Notes: generated by a model not told the origin, from the sequence alone. 49,049 bases of DNA from JAZSQZ01 sp045538175 (GCA_045538175.1 JAZSQZ010000091.1:1-49049); one strand, 5' to 3'; counted from the stretch's first letter, positions 16,136-24,352 are shown. A program made the numbers and translations.

Positions 16136-16735
16136 ATGGGTTTATTTAAATCAAAGCAAGAAAAAAACCTAGAACAAAAACTTGCAATTAAGAAAACTTT
16201 AAACAACTTAAATAAACAAATTGAAGAACTTGAAAAAAAGAAAAAAACTGCAATTGAAAAAGCAAGGGTTGCAAGAGAAAACGGCTTAACAGCTGAATAC
16301 AACTTAGCACTAAGTTTGTATAGGGCAAGTGTTTCGCAACAAAAAAGAGCAAGAGAGATGCTCCTTAACTTTGAAATAACAAATCAAATGAAAGATATGG
16401 CATCTCTTACAAAAGAGTTCTTAAAAGGGCTCAGCATTTTAAGTCGCGAGATGGTTAAACTTACAAACAATAAAGACTTTTTGAAAGTTCAACAACAGTT
16501 CGAAAAAGCAATCACAGGGGTTGAAACTCAATCAAAGCAACTTGACACAATGATGGATACAAGCGAGCAAAAATTCACCGAAGTCACAAACAATGAAGAA
16601 GCAATCTCCGATGAAGATTTTGCAAGTCTTGTTGACGAAATGTCAAGCCAAGAAAACGAAGGGATTGACGACCTTGCAAATATTGATAAAGAACTTGAAA
16701 ATTTAAGAAAGAAAATCGATGAAATTCAGGATTAA
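16136..16735 (+). CDS. Snf7/CHMP-like ESCRT-III protein with a C-terminal MIM1-like motif
   Basis: 199 residues. It begins MGLFKSKQEK, which recalls human CHMP3 (MGLFGKTQEK, from memory). A basic helical hairpin (about 13-100) contains ARVARENGLTAEYNLALS, then helices with MKDMASLTKEF and FEKAI..., an acidic linker, and a C-terminal helix NIDKELENLRKK. The last fits the MIM1 pattern (L-x-x-x-L-x-x-L-[RK]) by which ESCRT-III subunits bind the MIT domain of Vps4; CHMP2A ends LEERLKNLRRD by comparison. The next gene encodes a MIT-like plus AAA protein. Its RBS (GAGGAG) lies in the end of the previous gene. Confidence 0.75.
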   Translation: MGLFKSKQEKNLEQKLAIKKTLNNLNKQIEELEKKKKTAIEKARVARENGLTAEYNLALSLYRASVSQQKRAREMLLNFEITNQMKDMASLTKEFLKGLSILSREMVKLTNNKDFLKVQQQFEKAITGVETQSKQLDTMMDTSEQKFTEVTNNEEAISDEDFASLVDEMSSQENEGIDDLANIDKELENLRKKIDEIQD

Positions 16736-16738
16736 ACT

Positions 16739-18220
16739 ATGAAAGACGGAATTGAATTAAATCACCTTTCACAAAAATATGATGTTTATTTTAGCAACGC
16801 AAAAAAATATCAAAGTGAAGGTAAACTTGACCTTGCAAAAAGGAACTATTTGCTTAGTGCCGAAGCATTGATGCAAATGGCAAAACTTAGTTCTCCACAA
16901 GTTGCAAAGGTAAAATTTGATAAGGCAAAACACCTTATCGCCGTTGCCGACAGCCTAGGCAAAGAAAAACCAAAAAATGTGGCAAGTACGGAAAAGGAAG
17001 AAGGTGCAAAAGAATTTGCGTCAGCATCTATTCCAAACATACATTTTTCGGATATTGCAGGCCTTGATGATGTTAAAGAAGCAATCAAAGTTAGAATGAT
17101 TTATCCACTAAAACACCCAGAAATTTACTCAGCTTACAACAAAAAAATGGGTGGTGGTGTTCTTCTTTACGGCCCACCGGGGACAGGTAAAACCATGATT
17201 GCAAAGGCAATTGCTTGTGAAGTAGGTGCAACTTTTTACGCTGTAAAAGGTTCTGACATTATAAGCAAATATGTCGGCGAAAGTGAGCAAAACATAAATG
17301 CTCTATTTAACTCTGCAAGAAACAACGACCTATCAATTATTTTTATCGACGAAATCGACACAATGCTTGGAAAGCGTGGCGAAGATGCTCATAACGATAA
17401 AAGGGTTAACGAATTCTTGCAACAAATTGATGGTTTCTCAAGTGACACATCAAAAATTTTGTTACTTGGTGCAACAAACAGACCTTGGGACATTGATAGT
17501 GCTGCAATGAGATCGGGTAGGTTTTCAGAAAAAATCTATGTTCCACTTCCGGACGCAAAAGCAAGAAGATTTTTGTTTGAGAAAAATCTTAAAAATCTTC
17601 CACTTGCAAGCGATGTGGACATTTCAACTTTGGTTGAGATGAGCAAAGGTCTAAGTGGTGCAGACATCAGTGAAATTTGTGACGCTGCAAAAATCGAACC
17701 ATTAAAAGAAAGTATTATTAAACGCGAAAACGACGAGAACAGTGGCTTGATAGAAGTTTGTTTTAACGACTTTAAAAAGGCATTTTCTAAAGTTCGCCCA
17801 TCGGCAACAAAAGAAGAGTTGGAAAAACTTGAAAAGTTTGCAAAAGAATTTAATCTTGATATTTCCACAAAGGACGCAGAAAATGTGGAAAACTCTAAAG
17901 CAAGCGAGAATAAAAACCAAGAAAATCAAACACCTGTTCTTGATAAAAAATTAGATATTGTTTTACAAAACAACACTCTAAAAATATTGCCAAACGAACC
18001 TTTAAGATTAGAGTTTTATCTTGATGGTAATTATTCTAAAGTTTATGCAAAAGTTGGCTCAAAAAACTTTGTTTGCAAGCAAAACATTAGAAATTGGATT
18101 ATCGACGACATCAAAGTTCAAGAAGGTGAATACCTTGTTGAAATCACAGCCGACGGTATCGCTGGTAGCTTTAAAATAAAAGTTATAAAAGGTATGGAAG
18201 AAGAAGATTATGATTTGTGA
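16739..18220 (+). CDS. Vps4-like AAA ATPase with N-terminal MIT-like domain
   Basis: 493 residues. Residues 1-75 form a three-helix bundle with MIT-type pattern (YFSNAKKYQSEGKLDLAKRN, YLLSAEALMQMA, KFDKAKHLIAVAD). The AAA module (about 96-330) has DIAGLDDVKEAI, Walker A GPPGTGKT (145-152), the pore loop SKYVGESEQN, Walker B IIFIDEID, sensor 1 ATNRP, Arg fingers in AAMRSGRF and GLSGADI, all of the Vps4/katanin/p97 'classical' clade. A charged linker leads to a C-terminal beta-sandwich-like segment (about 400-493) not known in Vps4. It starts 3 bp after the MIM-bearing gene and overlaps the next by 11 bp. The proposed role is to remodel Snf7-like polymers. Confidence 0.88.
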   Translation: MKDGIELNHLSQKYDVYFSNAKKYQSEGKLDLAKRNYLLSAEALMQMAKLSSPQVAKVKFDKAKHLIAVADSLGKEKPKNVASTEKEEGAKEFASASIPNIHFSDIAGLDDVKEAIKVRMIYPLKHPEIYSAYNKKMGGGVLLYGPPGTGKTMIAKAIACEVGATFYAVKGSDIISKYVGESEQNINALFNSARNNDLSIIFIDEIDTMLGKRGEDAHNDKRVNEFLQQIDGFSSDTSKILLLGATNRPWDIDSAAMRSGRFSEKIYVPLPDAKARRFLFEKNLKNLPLASDVDISTLVEMSKGLSGADISEICDAAKIEPLKESIIKRENDENSGLIEVCFNDFKKAFSKVRPSATKEELEKLEKFAKEFNLDISTKDAENVENSKASENKNQENQTPVLDKKLDIVLQNNTLKILPNEPLRLEFYLDGNYSKVYAKVGSKNFVCKQNIRNWIIDDIKVQEGEYLVEITADGIAGSFKIKVIKGMEEEDYDL

Positions 18221-18962
18221 TAATTGTGGTGGAGAATTAAAATTAAAATCAAACGAAGGTGGAGTAAAGGTGTATAACTGTGTCTGCTGTGGTAGCACAA
18301 AAGAAGTTGAAGATGCACCAAAAGTTGCTATTACACCTGTAAACCACACAAGCAGTGGCGAAGATGTTTTCGAAGCAAACATTGCAAGCGCTGTCGAACT
18401 TTACTGTGACCTTGGTGGTGGAGCTGTAAGTTCTGGCTCAGGTTACATAATTTCTACAAATGGCAAAATTATTACAAACGCTCACGTTGTTTCAAATCCA
18501 AACAACAACTATTTGCCTGTAAACAACATTATGGTTAGACTTATGGGTAAAAGTTATCCTGCAACAGTTGTTGCAATGGGGGATAACAAAGGTGGAAATG
18601 GCGACGGCGTTGACCTTGCAATTGTAAAAATAAATGAAATGTTTTTAACCACAAAGCCTGTCAAATTTGCAGATTCAATGACAGTTAAAAACGGTATGAA
18701 AGTTTTTGCAATTGGCAACTCCCTAGGACAAGGCACTTGCATAACAACCGGAATTGTAAGTGACAAAGCAAGGGTTTTACACGATGGCAAAACTTATATT
18801 ATGACAGACTGTGCAATAAACGCTGGAAACTCTGGTGGTCCATTGTTTAATGAAAATGGTGAAGTTATCGGCTCAGTTGTTGCTGGTATTACAAATGCTG
18901 AAGGCATGAATTTTGCAATTCCTTGTGGCATTGTTCAAAACTTTATCGAAAGAAACAATTAA
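18210..18962 (+). CDS. Zinc-ribbon trypsin-like serine protease (cytosolic)
   Basis: 250 residues. An N-terminal zinc ribbon (C3/C6, C24/C27) is fused to a trypsin fold: H92 in NAHVV, D135 in DGVDLAIV, S208 in GNSGGPLF give the full catalytic triad. There is no signal peptide, membrane span or PDZ domain, so unlike DegP/HtrA it should act inside the cell. It overlaps the Vps4-like gene by 11 bp and is therefore translationally coupled. Trypsin-like proteases occur as effectors in several bacterial defence systems, and this one may also supply the proteolytic activity missing from the BrxL-like protein that follows (inference). Confidence 0.88.
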   Translation: MICDNCGGELKLKSNEGGVKVYNCVCCGSTKEVEDAPKVAITPVNHTSSGEDVFEANIASAVELYCDLGGGAVSSGSGYIISTNGKIITNAHVVSNPNNNYLPVNNIMVRLMGKSYPATVVAMGDNKGGNGDGVDLAIVKINEMFLTTKPVKFADSMTVKNGMKVFAIGNSLGQGTCITTGIVSDKARVLHDGKTYIMTDCAINAGNSGGPLFNENGEVIGSVVAGITNAEGMNFAIPCGIVQNFIERNN

Positions 18963-18971
18963 GGATTTTTT

Positions 18972-20396
18972 ATGGAAAAGTTAAAACAATTTTTTGAAGG
19001 AATGATTGTTAAAAAAGATTGTAAAAACGATCAATTTTCAGTGCTTGGTATTCCTTCATTTATTCGTGACTGGTTTATAAGAAAGTATGCTGACGAAAAC
19101 GGTGAAATCGACACCGATTTTGTTGCAAGCAAAATTAAAGAAATTTTACCAAGAAAAGAAAATGTTAATCAAATCTTAAACAAACTTTACCTTGGCGAAA
19201 AAGTTAGGTTCTTAGCAAAAATCGAAATCAATATTGACCTTAAAAAGAATTTGGTCTCGTTTGCCATAAACGACCTTGGTATTGATTTTAAAGACACCAT
19301 CATTACCCCTAATGTTTGGGAAGATTGCAAGGACTATATTCTTTCAACCAACGGTCCTGTTTGGGGGATTATCACCCTTAACACCGAAAAAATTAAGGTT
19401 GGTACAAAGGAAGAAAACAAGATTTCTTTAGTTGAGTTTAAAAACTTTATGCCATACACAATCGACCTTGACTATTACAAAAAAGCAAGGGCAAATTTTG
19501 ATACTGATGAGTGGATAAATATTGTTCTTGGTGCAATCGATTATAACCCAGACGCATTTGAAACTGAAGGCGAAAAACTTGCAATTATAAAACGTCTTCT
19601 ACCATATGCCGAAAAGAGATTAAACATGATTGAACTTGCTCCTAAAGGTACAGGAAAGTCATACCTTTTCTCTCAAATAAGCAAATTTGGTTGGCTTTCA
19701 AATGGTGGAGTTATGTCAAGGGCAAAACTCTTTTATGATATGACAAAAAAACAAGAAGGCCTTGTTTCTTGTTGGGATTTTGTAGCACTTGATGAAGTTT
19801 CAACCATTAAGTTTGCAGATATCGATGAGATGCGTGGCGCTATGAAAGGTTACCTTGAAAGTGGCACATACACCGTCGGCAACAAAATGGGGAAAGGAGA
19901 TTCTGGTATAATCTTGCTTGGCAACATCAACCAAAGCGAGATGGATGTGGATAAAGATATGTTTCAAAACCTTCCACAAGTTTTCCACGATTCAGCCCTT
20001 TTAGACCGTTTCCACGGCTTTATTGAAGGCTGGGAAGTCCCTAGAATGAGCGAAAATAAAAAAGCAAGGGTATGGGCACTAAACTGCGAATATTTTAGTT
20101 CTATCCTTCACGAGATGAGAGAAGACATAACTTATCGCAAACTCGTTGACGAAATTTTAGATTACGAATTGTCAGCCGATACAAGAGATGTAACGGCCGT
20201 TAAGAGAATGATTTCAGCATACATCAAAATTCTTTTCCCACATTGGCAAAAACCAAGTGATGTTATAAAAGAAGAATTTGAAAAGTATTGCTTAGCCCCA
20301 AGTGTAAAAATGAGAAAAATTATGAAAACACAAATGGGCATTATGGATAGTGAATATCTAAACAAACCATTTCCAAACTTTACATCAAAAATTTAA
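18972..20396 (+). CDS. BrxL-like AAA+ protein lacking the Lon protease domain
   Basis: 474 residues. The N-terminal part, ELAPKGTGKSYLF (Walker A near 225-231), DFVALDEVS (Walker B), GYLESGTYTVG, LLGNINQSEM, ALLDRFHGFIEGWEVPRM and RDVTAVKRMISAYIKILFP follow the BrxL family closely. BrxL of BREX phage-defence systems is an AAA+ ring that binds DNA and usually has a C-terminal Lon-like protease fold (total ~680 residues). This one ends after the AAA+ and a short helical tail. No BrxA, BrxB, BrxC, PglX or PglZ gene is in the window, so this is BrxL outside BREX. It starts 10 bp after the protease gene. Confidence 0.85.
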   Translation: MEKLKQFFEGMIVKKDCKNDQFSVLGIPSFIRDWFIRKYADENGEIDTDFVASKIKEILPRKENVNQILNKLYLGEKVRFLAKIEINIDLKKNLVSFAINDLGIDFKDTIITPNVWEDCKDYILSTNGPVWGIITLNTEKIKVGTKEENKISLVEFKNFMPYTIDLDYYKKARANFDTDEWINIVLGAIDYNPDAFETEGEKLAIIKRLLPYAEKRLNMIELAPKGTGKSYLFSQISKFGWLSNGGVMSRAKLFYDMTKKQEGLVSCWDFVALDEVSTIKFADIDEMRGAMKGYLESGTYTVGNKMGKGDSGIILLGNINQSEMDVDKDMFQNLPQVFHDSALLDRFHGFIEGWEVPRMSENKKARVWALNCEYFSSILHEMREDITYRKLVDEILDYELSADTRDVTAVKRMISAYIKILFPHWQKPSDVIKEEFEKYCLAPSVKMRKIMKTQMGIMDSEYLNKPFPNFTSKI

Positions 20397-20419
20397 ACAA
20401 GTATATTTTAGGAGCCCTT

Positions 20420-21139
20420 ATGAAAAAGATTTTAAGTTTTATTATGGTAATATGTTTTATTATTCCTTGTATTTTTATGTTATCTGCTTGTAGCGATGAT
20501 GACGGCATTAACCTTGCCGGGAAAAGAATTGTTGCAGATGTAGACAATGTACATATTCATTGGGAACATTTTTCATACACCAACAGTTATTATGATGTTG
20601 AAAATGAAAAACTATATCAAATAGAGATGTCGTTAGATGGGTTTATTGAAGAGTATATAGAAACAGATGTTTTTTCTAGAGTATTAAATAAGCAAAATCT
20701 TGATACCATAGAGAAAGTTAAAGCTGCTCTAATAGAATATGCATTACCAGAAGTTCTTCCACAATATCCTAGTTATACTTTTTCGGCAGATGCAACTACT
20801 GTTACTGAGTATGTAGCAACAGATACAAACTTTACTACACCACTCAAAACTTATAGCGTTCAACTAGAACAACAAAATACTCGCAGGATATATTCTTTTT
20901 ATGACAACAATACAAAAGTTGGTGAAGTAGATTGTACCAATATAATACAATACAGTACTATCGGTGGTTTTGGTCTTGTAGAATTAGATTTGTCAGAAAT
21001 TACAGATGTAATGGTTACATTAACTGCAGAAGATGGTAGCACTTGTGAAGTACCAATGTGTCGTTATGAAGAAGAACTTAATGAATTTTTTGGTAAAAGC
21101 TTACAAATTTCAATTTCCTTACTATATAAAATTGCATAA
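20420..21139 (+). CDS. Lipoprotein of unknown function, last gene of the ESCRT-like cluster
   Basis: 239 residues with a lipoprotein signal peptide (MKKILSFIMVICF... lipobox LSAC, C24 lipidated). The mature part is acidic with several beta-rich segments and no recognisable domain. AGGAGCCC precedes the ATG, 23 bp after the BrxL-like gene, and a terminator follows, so it is probably in the same transcript. It could be an outside partner for the ectodomain of the TIR protein, but that rests only on position. Confidence 0.78.
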   Translation: MKKILSFIMVICFIIPCIFMLSACSDDDGINLAGKRIVADVDNVHIHWEHFSYTNSYYDVENEKLYQIEMSLDGFIEEYIETDVFSRVLNKQNLDTIEKVKAALIEYALPEVLPQYPSYTFSADATTVTEYVATDTNFTTPLKTYSVQLEQQNTRRIYSFYDNNTKVGEVDCTNIIQYSTIGGFGLVELDLSEITDVMVTLTAEDGSTCEVPMCRYEEELNEFFGKSLQISISLLYKIA

Positions 21140-21145
21140 GCAAAT

Positions 21146-21184
21146 AAAAAAGAGCATAGGTTTTAAAAACCTATACTCTTTTTT
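21146..21184. terminator. Terminator closing the 9.9-21.1 kb cluster
   Basis: The stem AGAGCATAGGTTTT / AAAACCTATACTCT has one mismatch and T/A runs on both sides. It serves the convergent Nudix gene as well. Confidence 0.85.
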
Positions 21185-22201
21185 TTAGTATTCAATTAGT
21201 GCGCCTCTTATGTTTTTAAGTTCAAATAGTGAAGATATAAATTCTTTTTCGTATGGGGTAAAGTTGTTTGTTTCAATAAGAGTTAAAACTTCTTCTTTTG
21301 TTGCCCACTTAAACTCGTCAACTTCACCAACTTGCGCTCTTAAATCTTTTATATCAACATCAAAGTCTTTTATTAAGTAGTAGTCATCAAAGCCACCACG
21401 GAAATTTATTGTAAGACTTGGACGGAAGTGTCCAAAATCAAAAGGTATGCCGATTTCTTCTTCGATTTCACGCTTCATTGCTTGTGCACTTGTTTCGTTT
21501 TCTAAAACTCCACCTGCAACGGACACGTCCCAAATGCCAGGAAAAACTCTTTTTGTTGATGCTCTTTTTTGTATAAGCATTTTATTTTCAGAGTTAAAGA
21601 AAACAATGTGTACAGTAAGTCTATGTGTAAATTCTTTAAGTTGATTTCCCCTTATTCCTTTTTCTTTTAAAAGTTGTCTATCAAGGTTGTATAGGTCACA
21701 AACTTCGCCTTCTTTTTTTACAATCAACTTCTTTTCCCACACCCAAGTTTTTATCAAATCTTCTTTTGCTTCAAGTGCTTTTTCGTCTTCCAAAACAAAA
21801 GGTGGGACATCTTTAATTTTGTTTATTGTTAAAATTGCTTTTACAAAATTTATTGTGTCACATACAAAATCTTTTTCTGTTGTTTGTTTTGAAATTAAGA
21901 AGTTTTTATCAACATCAATTCCGTATCTTGAAAGGTAATTTTTTATGCGCTCTTTTTTATCTTCTAAAAGTTTTTGGTTTTTGCTATTCATAAAAACTTG
22001 TAAATTGTCGCTTAAAAACAACTTATCATTTGTTTCAACAAAACCGATTTCAATTTCGTAATTTGACTTTATATTTACCAAATCGTTTGCCTTGTTTTTA
22101 AATATAAGGTTAAAACCGTGTTTGCCGTCTTTTACTTCATAGTTTACAAAAGAGTCTGTGTGTTTTACAAAAAACTCTTTTAAGGTGCCAATTTTTCCCA
22201 T
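21185..22201 (-). CDS. Nudix hydrolase with extra N-terminal domain
   Basis: 338 residues. The C-terminal half is a Nudix domain of the isopentenyl-diphosphate-isomerase-like type (HRLTVHIVFFNSENKMLIQKR...) with a complete Nudix box: G-G-V-L-E-N-E-T-S then REIEEEIGI. The N-terminal ~150 residues form a separate alpha/beta domain that I do not recognise. Nudix enzymes hydrolyse nucleoside diphosphates linked to another group; the substrate here is unknown. The GGGGG ribosome binding site fits the start. It lies convergent to the ESCRT-like cluster and divergent from yfcE. Confidence 0.88.
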   Translation of the reverse strand: MGKIGTLKEFFVKHTDSFVNYEVKDGKHGFNLIFKNKANDLVNIKSNYEIEIGFVETNDKLFLSDNLQVFMNSKNQKLLEDKKERIKNYLSRYGIDVDKNFLISKQTTEKDFVCDTINFVKAILTINKIKDVPPFVLEDEKALEAKEDLIKTWVWEKKLIVKKEGEVCDLYNLDRQLLKEKGIRGNQLKEFTHRLTVHIVFFNSENKMLIQKRASTKRVFPGIWDVSVAGGVLENETSAQAMKREIEEEIGIPFDFGHFRPSLTINFRGGFDDYYLIKDFDVDIKDLRAQVGEVDEFKWATKEEVLTLIETNNFTPYEKEFISSLFELKNIRGALIEY

Positions 22202-22291
22202 AAAAACCCCCGATTTCAGTTATTATAGCATAGTTTTAGGTTTTCACAAATTATAAACAAACAAAAAATAGTTTCATTTTACAACAATATA

Positions 22292-22300
22292 TGGTATAAT
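22292..22300 (+). promoter_or_regulatory. Extended -10 promoter of yfcE
   Basis: A perfect extended -10 (TGGTATAAT) with only a weak -35 17 bp upstream (TTTCAT). The ATG is 18 bases on, with TAGGAG as RBS. Confidence 0.6.
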
Positions 22301-22318
22301 TAAATATAGGAGTTAGAT

Positions 22319-22855
22319 ATGAAATATTTAATCGCTTCAGACATACACGGTTCACTTTATTATACAAACATTTTAAAATCTTTAATCGAAAAGGAAAATC
22401 CAAACAAAATCATCTTATTAGGTGACCTTTATTATCACGGTCCTAGGAACCCTCTTCCACAAGATTATGACCCTAAAGGTGTTTGCGAGTATCTAAACTC
22501 AATCAAAAGCAAACTTATTGTAATAAAAGGCAATTGTGATGCTGAAGTTGACGAAATGATTTCAAACTTCAAGTTTAAAAAATCATACACCCTTGTCCAT
22601 AACGGAAAGACAATTTTCTTTACCCACGGACATAAATATAATATTGATAATTTCCCTGAAACCGATTTTGATATTATGATTTATGGTCACACACACAAAG
22701 GTTTTATCGAATACAAAAACGGTAAGATTATTGCAAACCCAGGTTCACTTCCACTTCCAAAAGAAGGGTCTGACAGAAGTTATATGATTATTGAAAATAA
22801 TAGGATTATTCTAAAAGGAATGCGAGCAAACGAACTTTCACAACTTAGTTTTTAA
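22319..22855 (+). CDS. yfcE: YfcE-type metallophosphodiesterase
   Basis: 178 residues, close to E. coli YfcE length. The metal-binding motifs of calcineurin-like phosphoesterases appear in order: SDIHG, GDLYYHG, GNCD, HGH (FTHGH) and GHTH. It hydrolyses phosphodiesters in vitro; the in vivo substrate of the family is unsettled. It is monocistronic with its own terminator. Confidence 0.92.
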   Translation: MKYLIASDIHGSLYYTNILKSLIEKENPNKIILLGDLYYHGPRNPLPQDYDPKGVCEYLNSIKSKLIVIKGNCDAEVDEMISNFKFKKSYTLVHNGKTIFFTHGHKYNIDNFPETDFDIMIYGHTHKGFIEYKNGKIIANPGSLPLPKEGSDRSYMIIENNRIILKGMRANELSQLSF

Positions 22856-22856
22856 A

Positions 22857-22892
22857 AACAAAACTGCTAAATTTAGCAGTTTTGTTTTTTTC
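22857..22892 (+). terminator. Terminator of yfcE
   Basis: The palindrome AAAACTGCTAAATTTAGCAGTTTT is followed by GTTTTTTT. Confidence 0.88.
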
Positions 22893-23006
22893 TTGTTAAA
22901 TTTTACAAAACTTTAACATTTTTTAAATAAAACAATTACAAAAAATTTAGATAATTTTAACCGTAGTTATATATAATGACTTCACAAAATCAAAAAAGGA
23001 GAAGTT

Positions 23007-23366
23007 ATGTATAACGAAAGCGAAACCAAAAAGATTGAAAAAATCAAGTCAAGATACACTGAAAAACAAACTGTTATAACCGATTACGAAAAACTAAAGC
23101 AACTTGATAAAAAAGCTCAAGCACCTGCAAAAACCTTTTCTTATGTTTTTGGAATTATCGGGATTTTAATTATGGGTTTTGGTATGAGTGTTTGTATGGG
23201 CGAACTTTTTAACGTTATGTGGGTTGGCGTACTATTTGGTGTTATCGGAGTTTTGATGGTATCTTTCAACTATTCGATTTACACTAAACTAATAAGTAAG
23301 GGTAAGCAAAAATATTCACAAGAAATTTTAGATATTAGTAGCAAACTTTTAAACGAGAACGAATAG
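23007..23366 (+). CDS. Small membrane protein of unknown function
   Basis: 119 residues: a charged coiled N-terminal part (1-40), two membrane spans (about 42-64 and 68-88), then a charged C-terminal helix. AAAAAGGAG precedes the ATG and a TATAAT box lies about 30 bp upstream. It heads a three-gene run with the next two genes (8 and 13 bp gaps). No family recognised. Confidence 0.8.
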   Translation: MYNESETKKIEKIKSRYTEKQTVITDYEKLKQLDKKAQAPAKTFSYVFGIIGILIMGFGMSVCMGELFNVMWVGVLFGVIGVLMVSFNYSIYTKLISKGKQKYSQEILDISSKLLNENE

Positions 23367-23374
23367 GTGAATTT

Positions 23375-23944
23375 ATGCTATACTTTACGGTCATACTAAT
23401 AAGTATGTTAATTATCTATGGCTACACAATTCCAATTTCAGTCTTTACCGGGTTTATTTCACTAAAAGAAGCGCTAATTGGGCCTATGTTTGTAAATGCT
23501 TATGTGCTGGTTGTTTTGGGTCTTGTGACACTGTTTTTAAGGGTGTTTGTGCCAAATAAAAGTTGGAATGCTGGGCAAAAGTTTTTTAAAGTACAGGAAA
23601 AAGAGATTTCTTTTTACGAAAAAATAAAAATAAAAAAGTGGAAAGATAAAGTGCCCGAAATGGGAAGCACAGGTGGTTTTCCTAAGAGAAATATTCTATC
23701 TTTAAGCATAGAATATCTTGCAAAATTTTTAAGAGAAACTTGTATTGCTGAAAACTTGCACGTTTTATCAATTGTTTTTAGTTTTACGGCTTTATTCTTT
23801 ATATCAACAAAAGGTTTGATATATGCTGTGCCTGTACTTATTGTTAATATGATCTTACATATTTTACCCTGCTTTATTCAAAGATACGTAAGGTTTAAAA
23901 TGATTAAGATATATAATCATCAATTATTAAAACAAAATAATTAA
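23375..23944 (+). CDS. Membrane protein, possibly CrtO-like acyltransferase
   Basis: 189 residues with four hydrophobic segments. The central KKWKDKVPEMGS...FPKRN and FLRETCIAENLH recall the glycosyl-diaponeurosporenoate acyltransferase (CrtO) family, whose members share K-W-K-D-x-x-P and an R-E-T-x-x-E-x-x-H stretch. In this organism no carotenoid genes are nearby, so a lipid-modifying membrane acyltransferase is as far as the sequence goes. The family call is from memory and needs a profile search. Confidence 0.55.
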   Translation: MLYFTVILISMLIIYGYTIPISVFTGFISLKEALIGPMFVNAYVLVVLGLVTLFLRVFVPNKSWNAGQKFFKVQEKEISFYEKIKIKKWKDKVPEMGSTGGFPKRNILSLSIEYLAKFLRETCIAENLHVLSIVFSFTALFFISTKGLIYAVPVLIVNMILHILPCFIQRYVRFKMIKIYNHQLLKQNN

Positions 23945-23957
23945 AAGGGGAAAAATT

Positions 23958-24308
23958 ATGAGCGAAGAAAAGAACAAAAATATTTTAGAAAAAACAAAGG
24001 ATTTCTTTAAAGGTGCATTTGAAGATATGAAAGAAAACGCAAAAGCACAACACGAAGTTGACAAGGCAAACTTAGAAGCTGTAAAGGCAGAATCAAAAGC
24101 AAACTTTGAAGAAAACAGATTTGCAAATTCTTTAAATAGAGCAAAAGAAATTAATAAAAAGTCTTGGGACGATGCACATATGAGTCCAGCTGAGAGAACA
24201 GTAAAGGTAAGAGAAGAACAAGCGAAGCAAATCGAAGAAGCAACAAAAAGAAAAGCAGAAGCTGAAGAAAGAATTGCAAAAGCAAAAGAAGTCAGAAACA
24301 ATAAATAA
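23958..24308 (+). CDS. Charged coiled-coil protein of unknown function
   Basis: 116 residues, almost all helical and rich in Lys, Glu and Ala, with no hydrophobic span. The ATG follows AAAGGGGAAAAATT. It sits 13 bp behind the CrtO-like gene and before a terminator-like hairpin. Lys/Glu/Ala composition makes its strand opposite look open too, but the RBS and operon position favour this strand. No function can be assigned. Confidence 0.72.
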   Translation: MSEEKNKNILEKTKDFFKGAFEDMKENAKAQHEVDKANLEAVKAESKANFEENRFANSLNRAKEINKKSWDDAHMSPAERTVKVREEQAKQIEEATKRKAEAEERIAKAKEVRNNK

Positions 24309-24315
24309 TTAAATT

Positions 24316-24352
24316 TAGGCGAAGGTATTTGTGCTTTCGCCTTGATTTGTTT
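24316..24352 (+). terminator. Weak terminator between the coiled-coil gene and cls
   Basis: GGCGAAGG / CTTTCGCC stem with an 8-base loop, followed by TTGATTTGTTTT. Confidence 0.5.

Noticed and set aside
18972..20396. A complete BREX system
   Set aside because: Only the BrxL-like protein is present. The methylase at 1-2023 is a nuclease fusion, far away, and not PglX-like in layout.
23927..24301. A minus-strand ORF covering the coiled-coil gene at 23958-24308
   Set aside because: It is a reverse shadow caused by Lys/Glu/Ala codons; the plus strand has the RBS and operon context.
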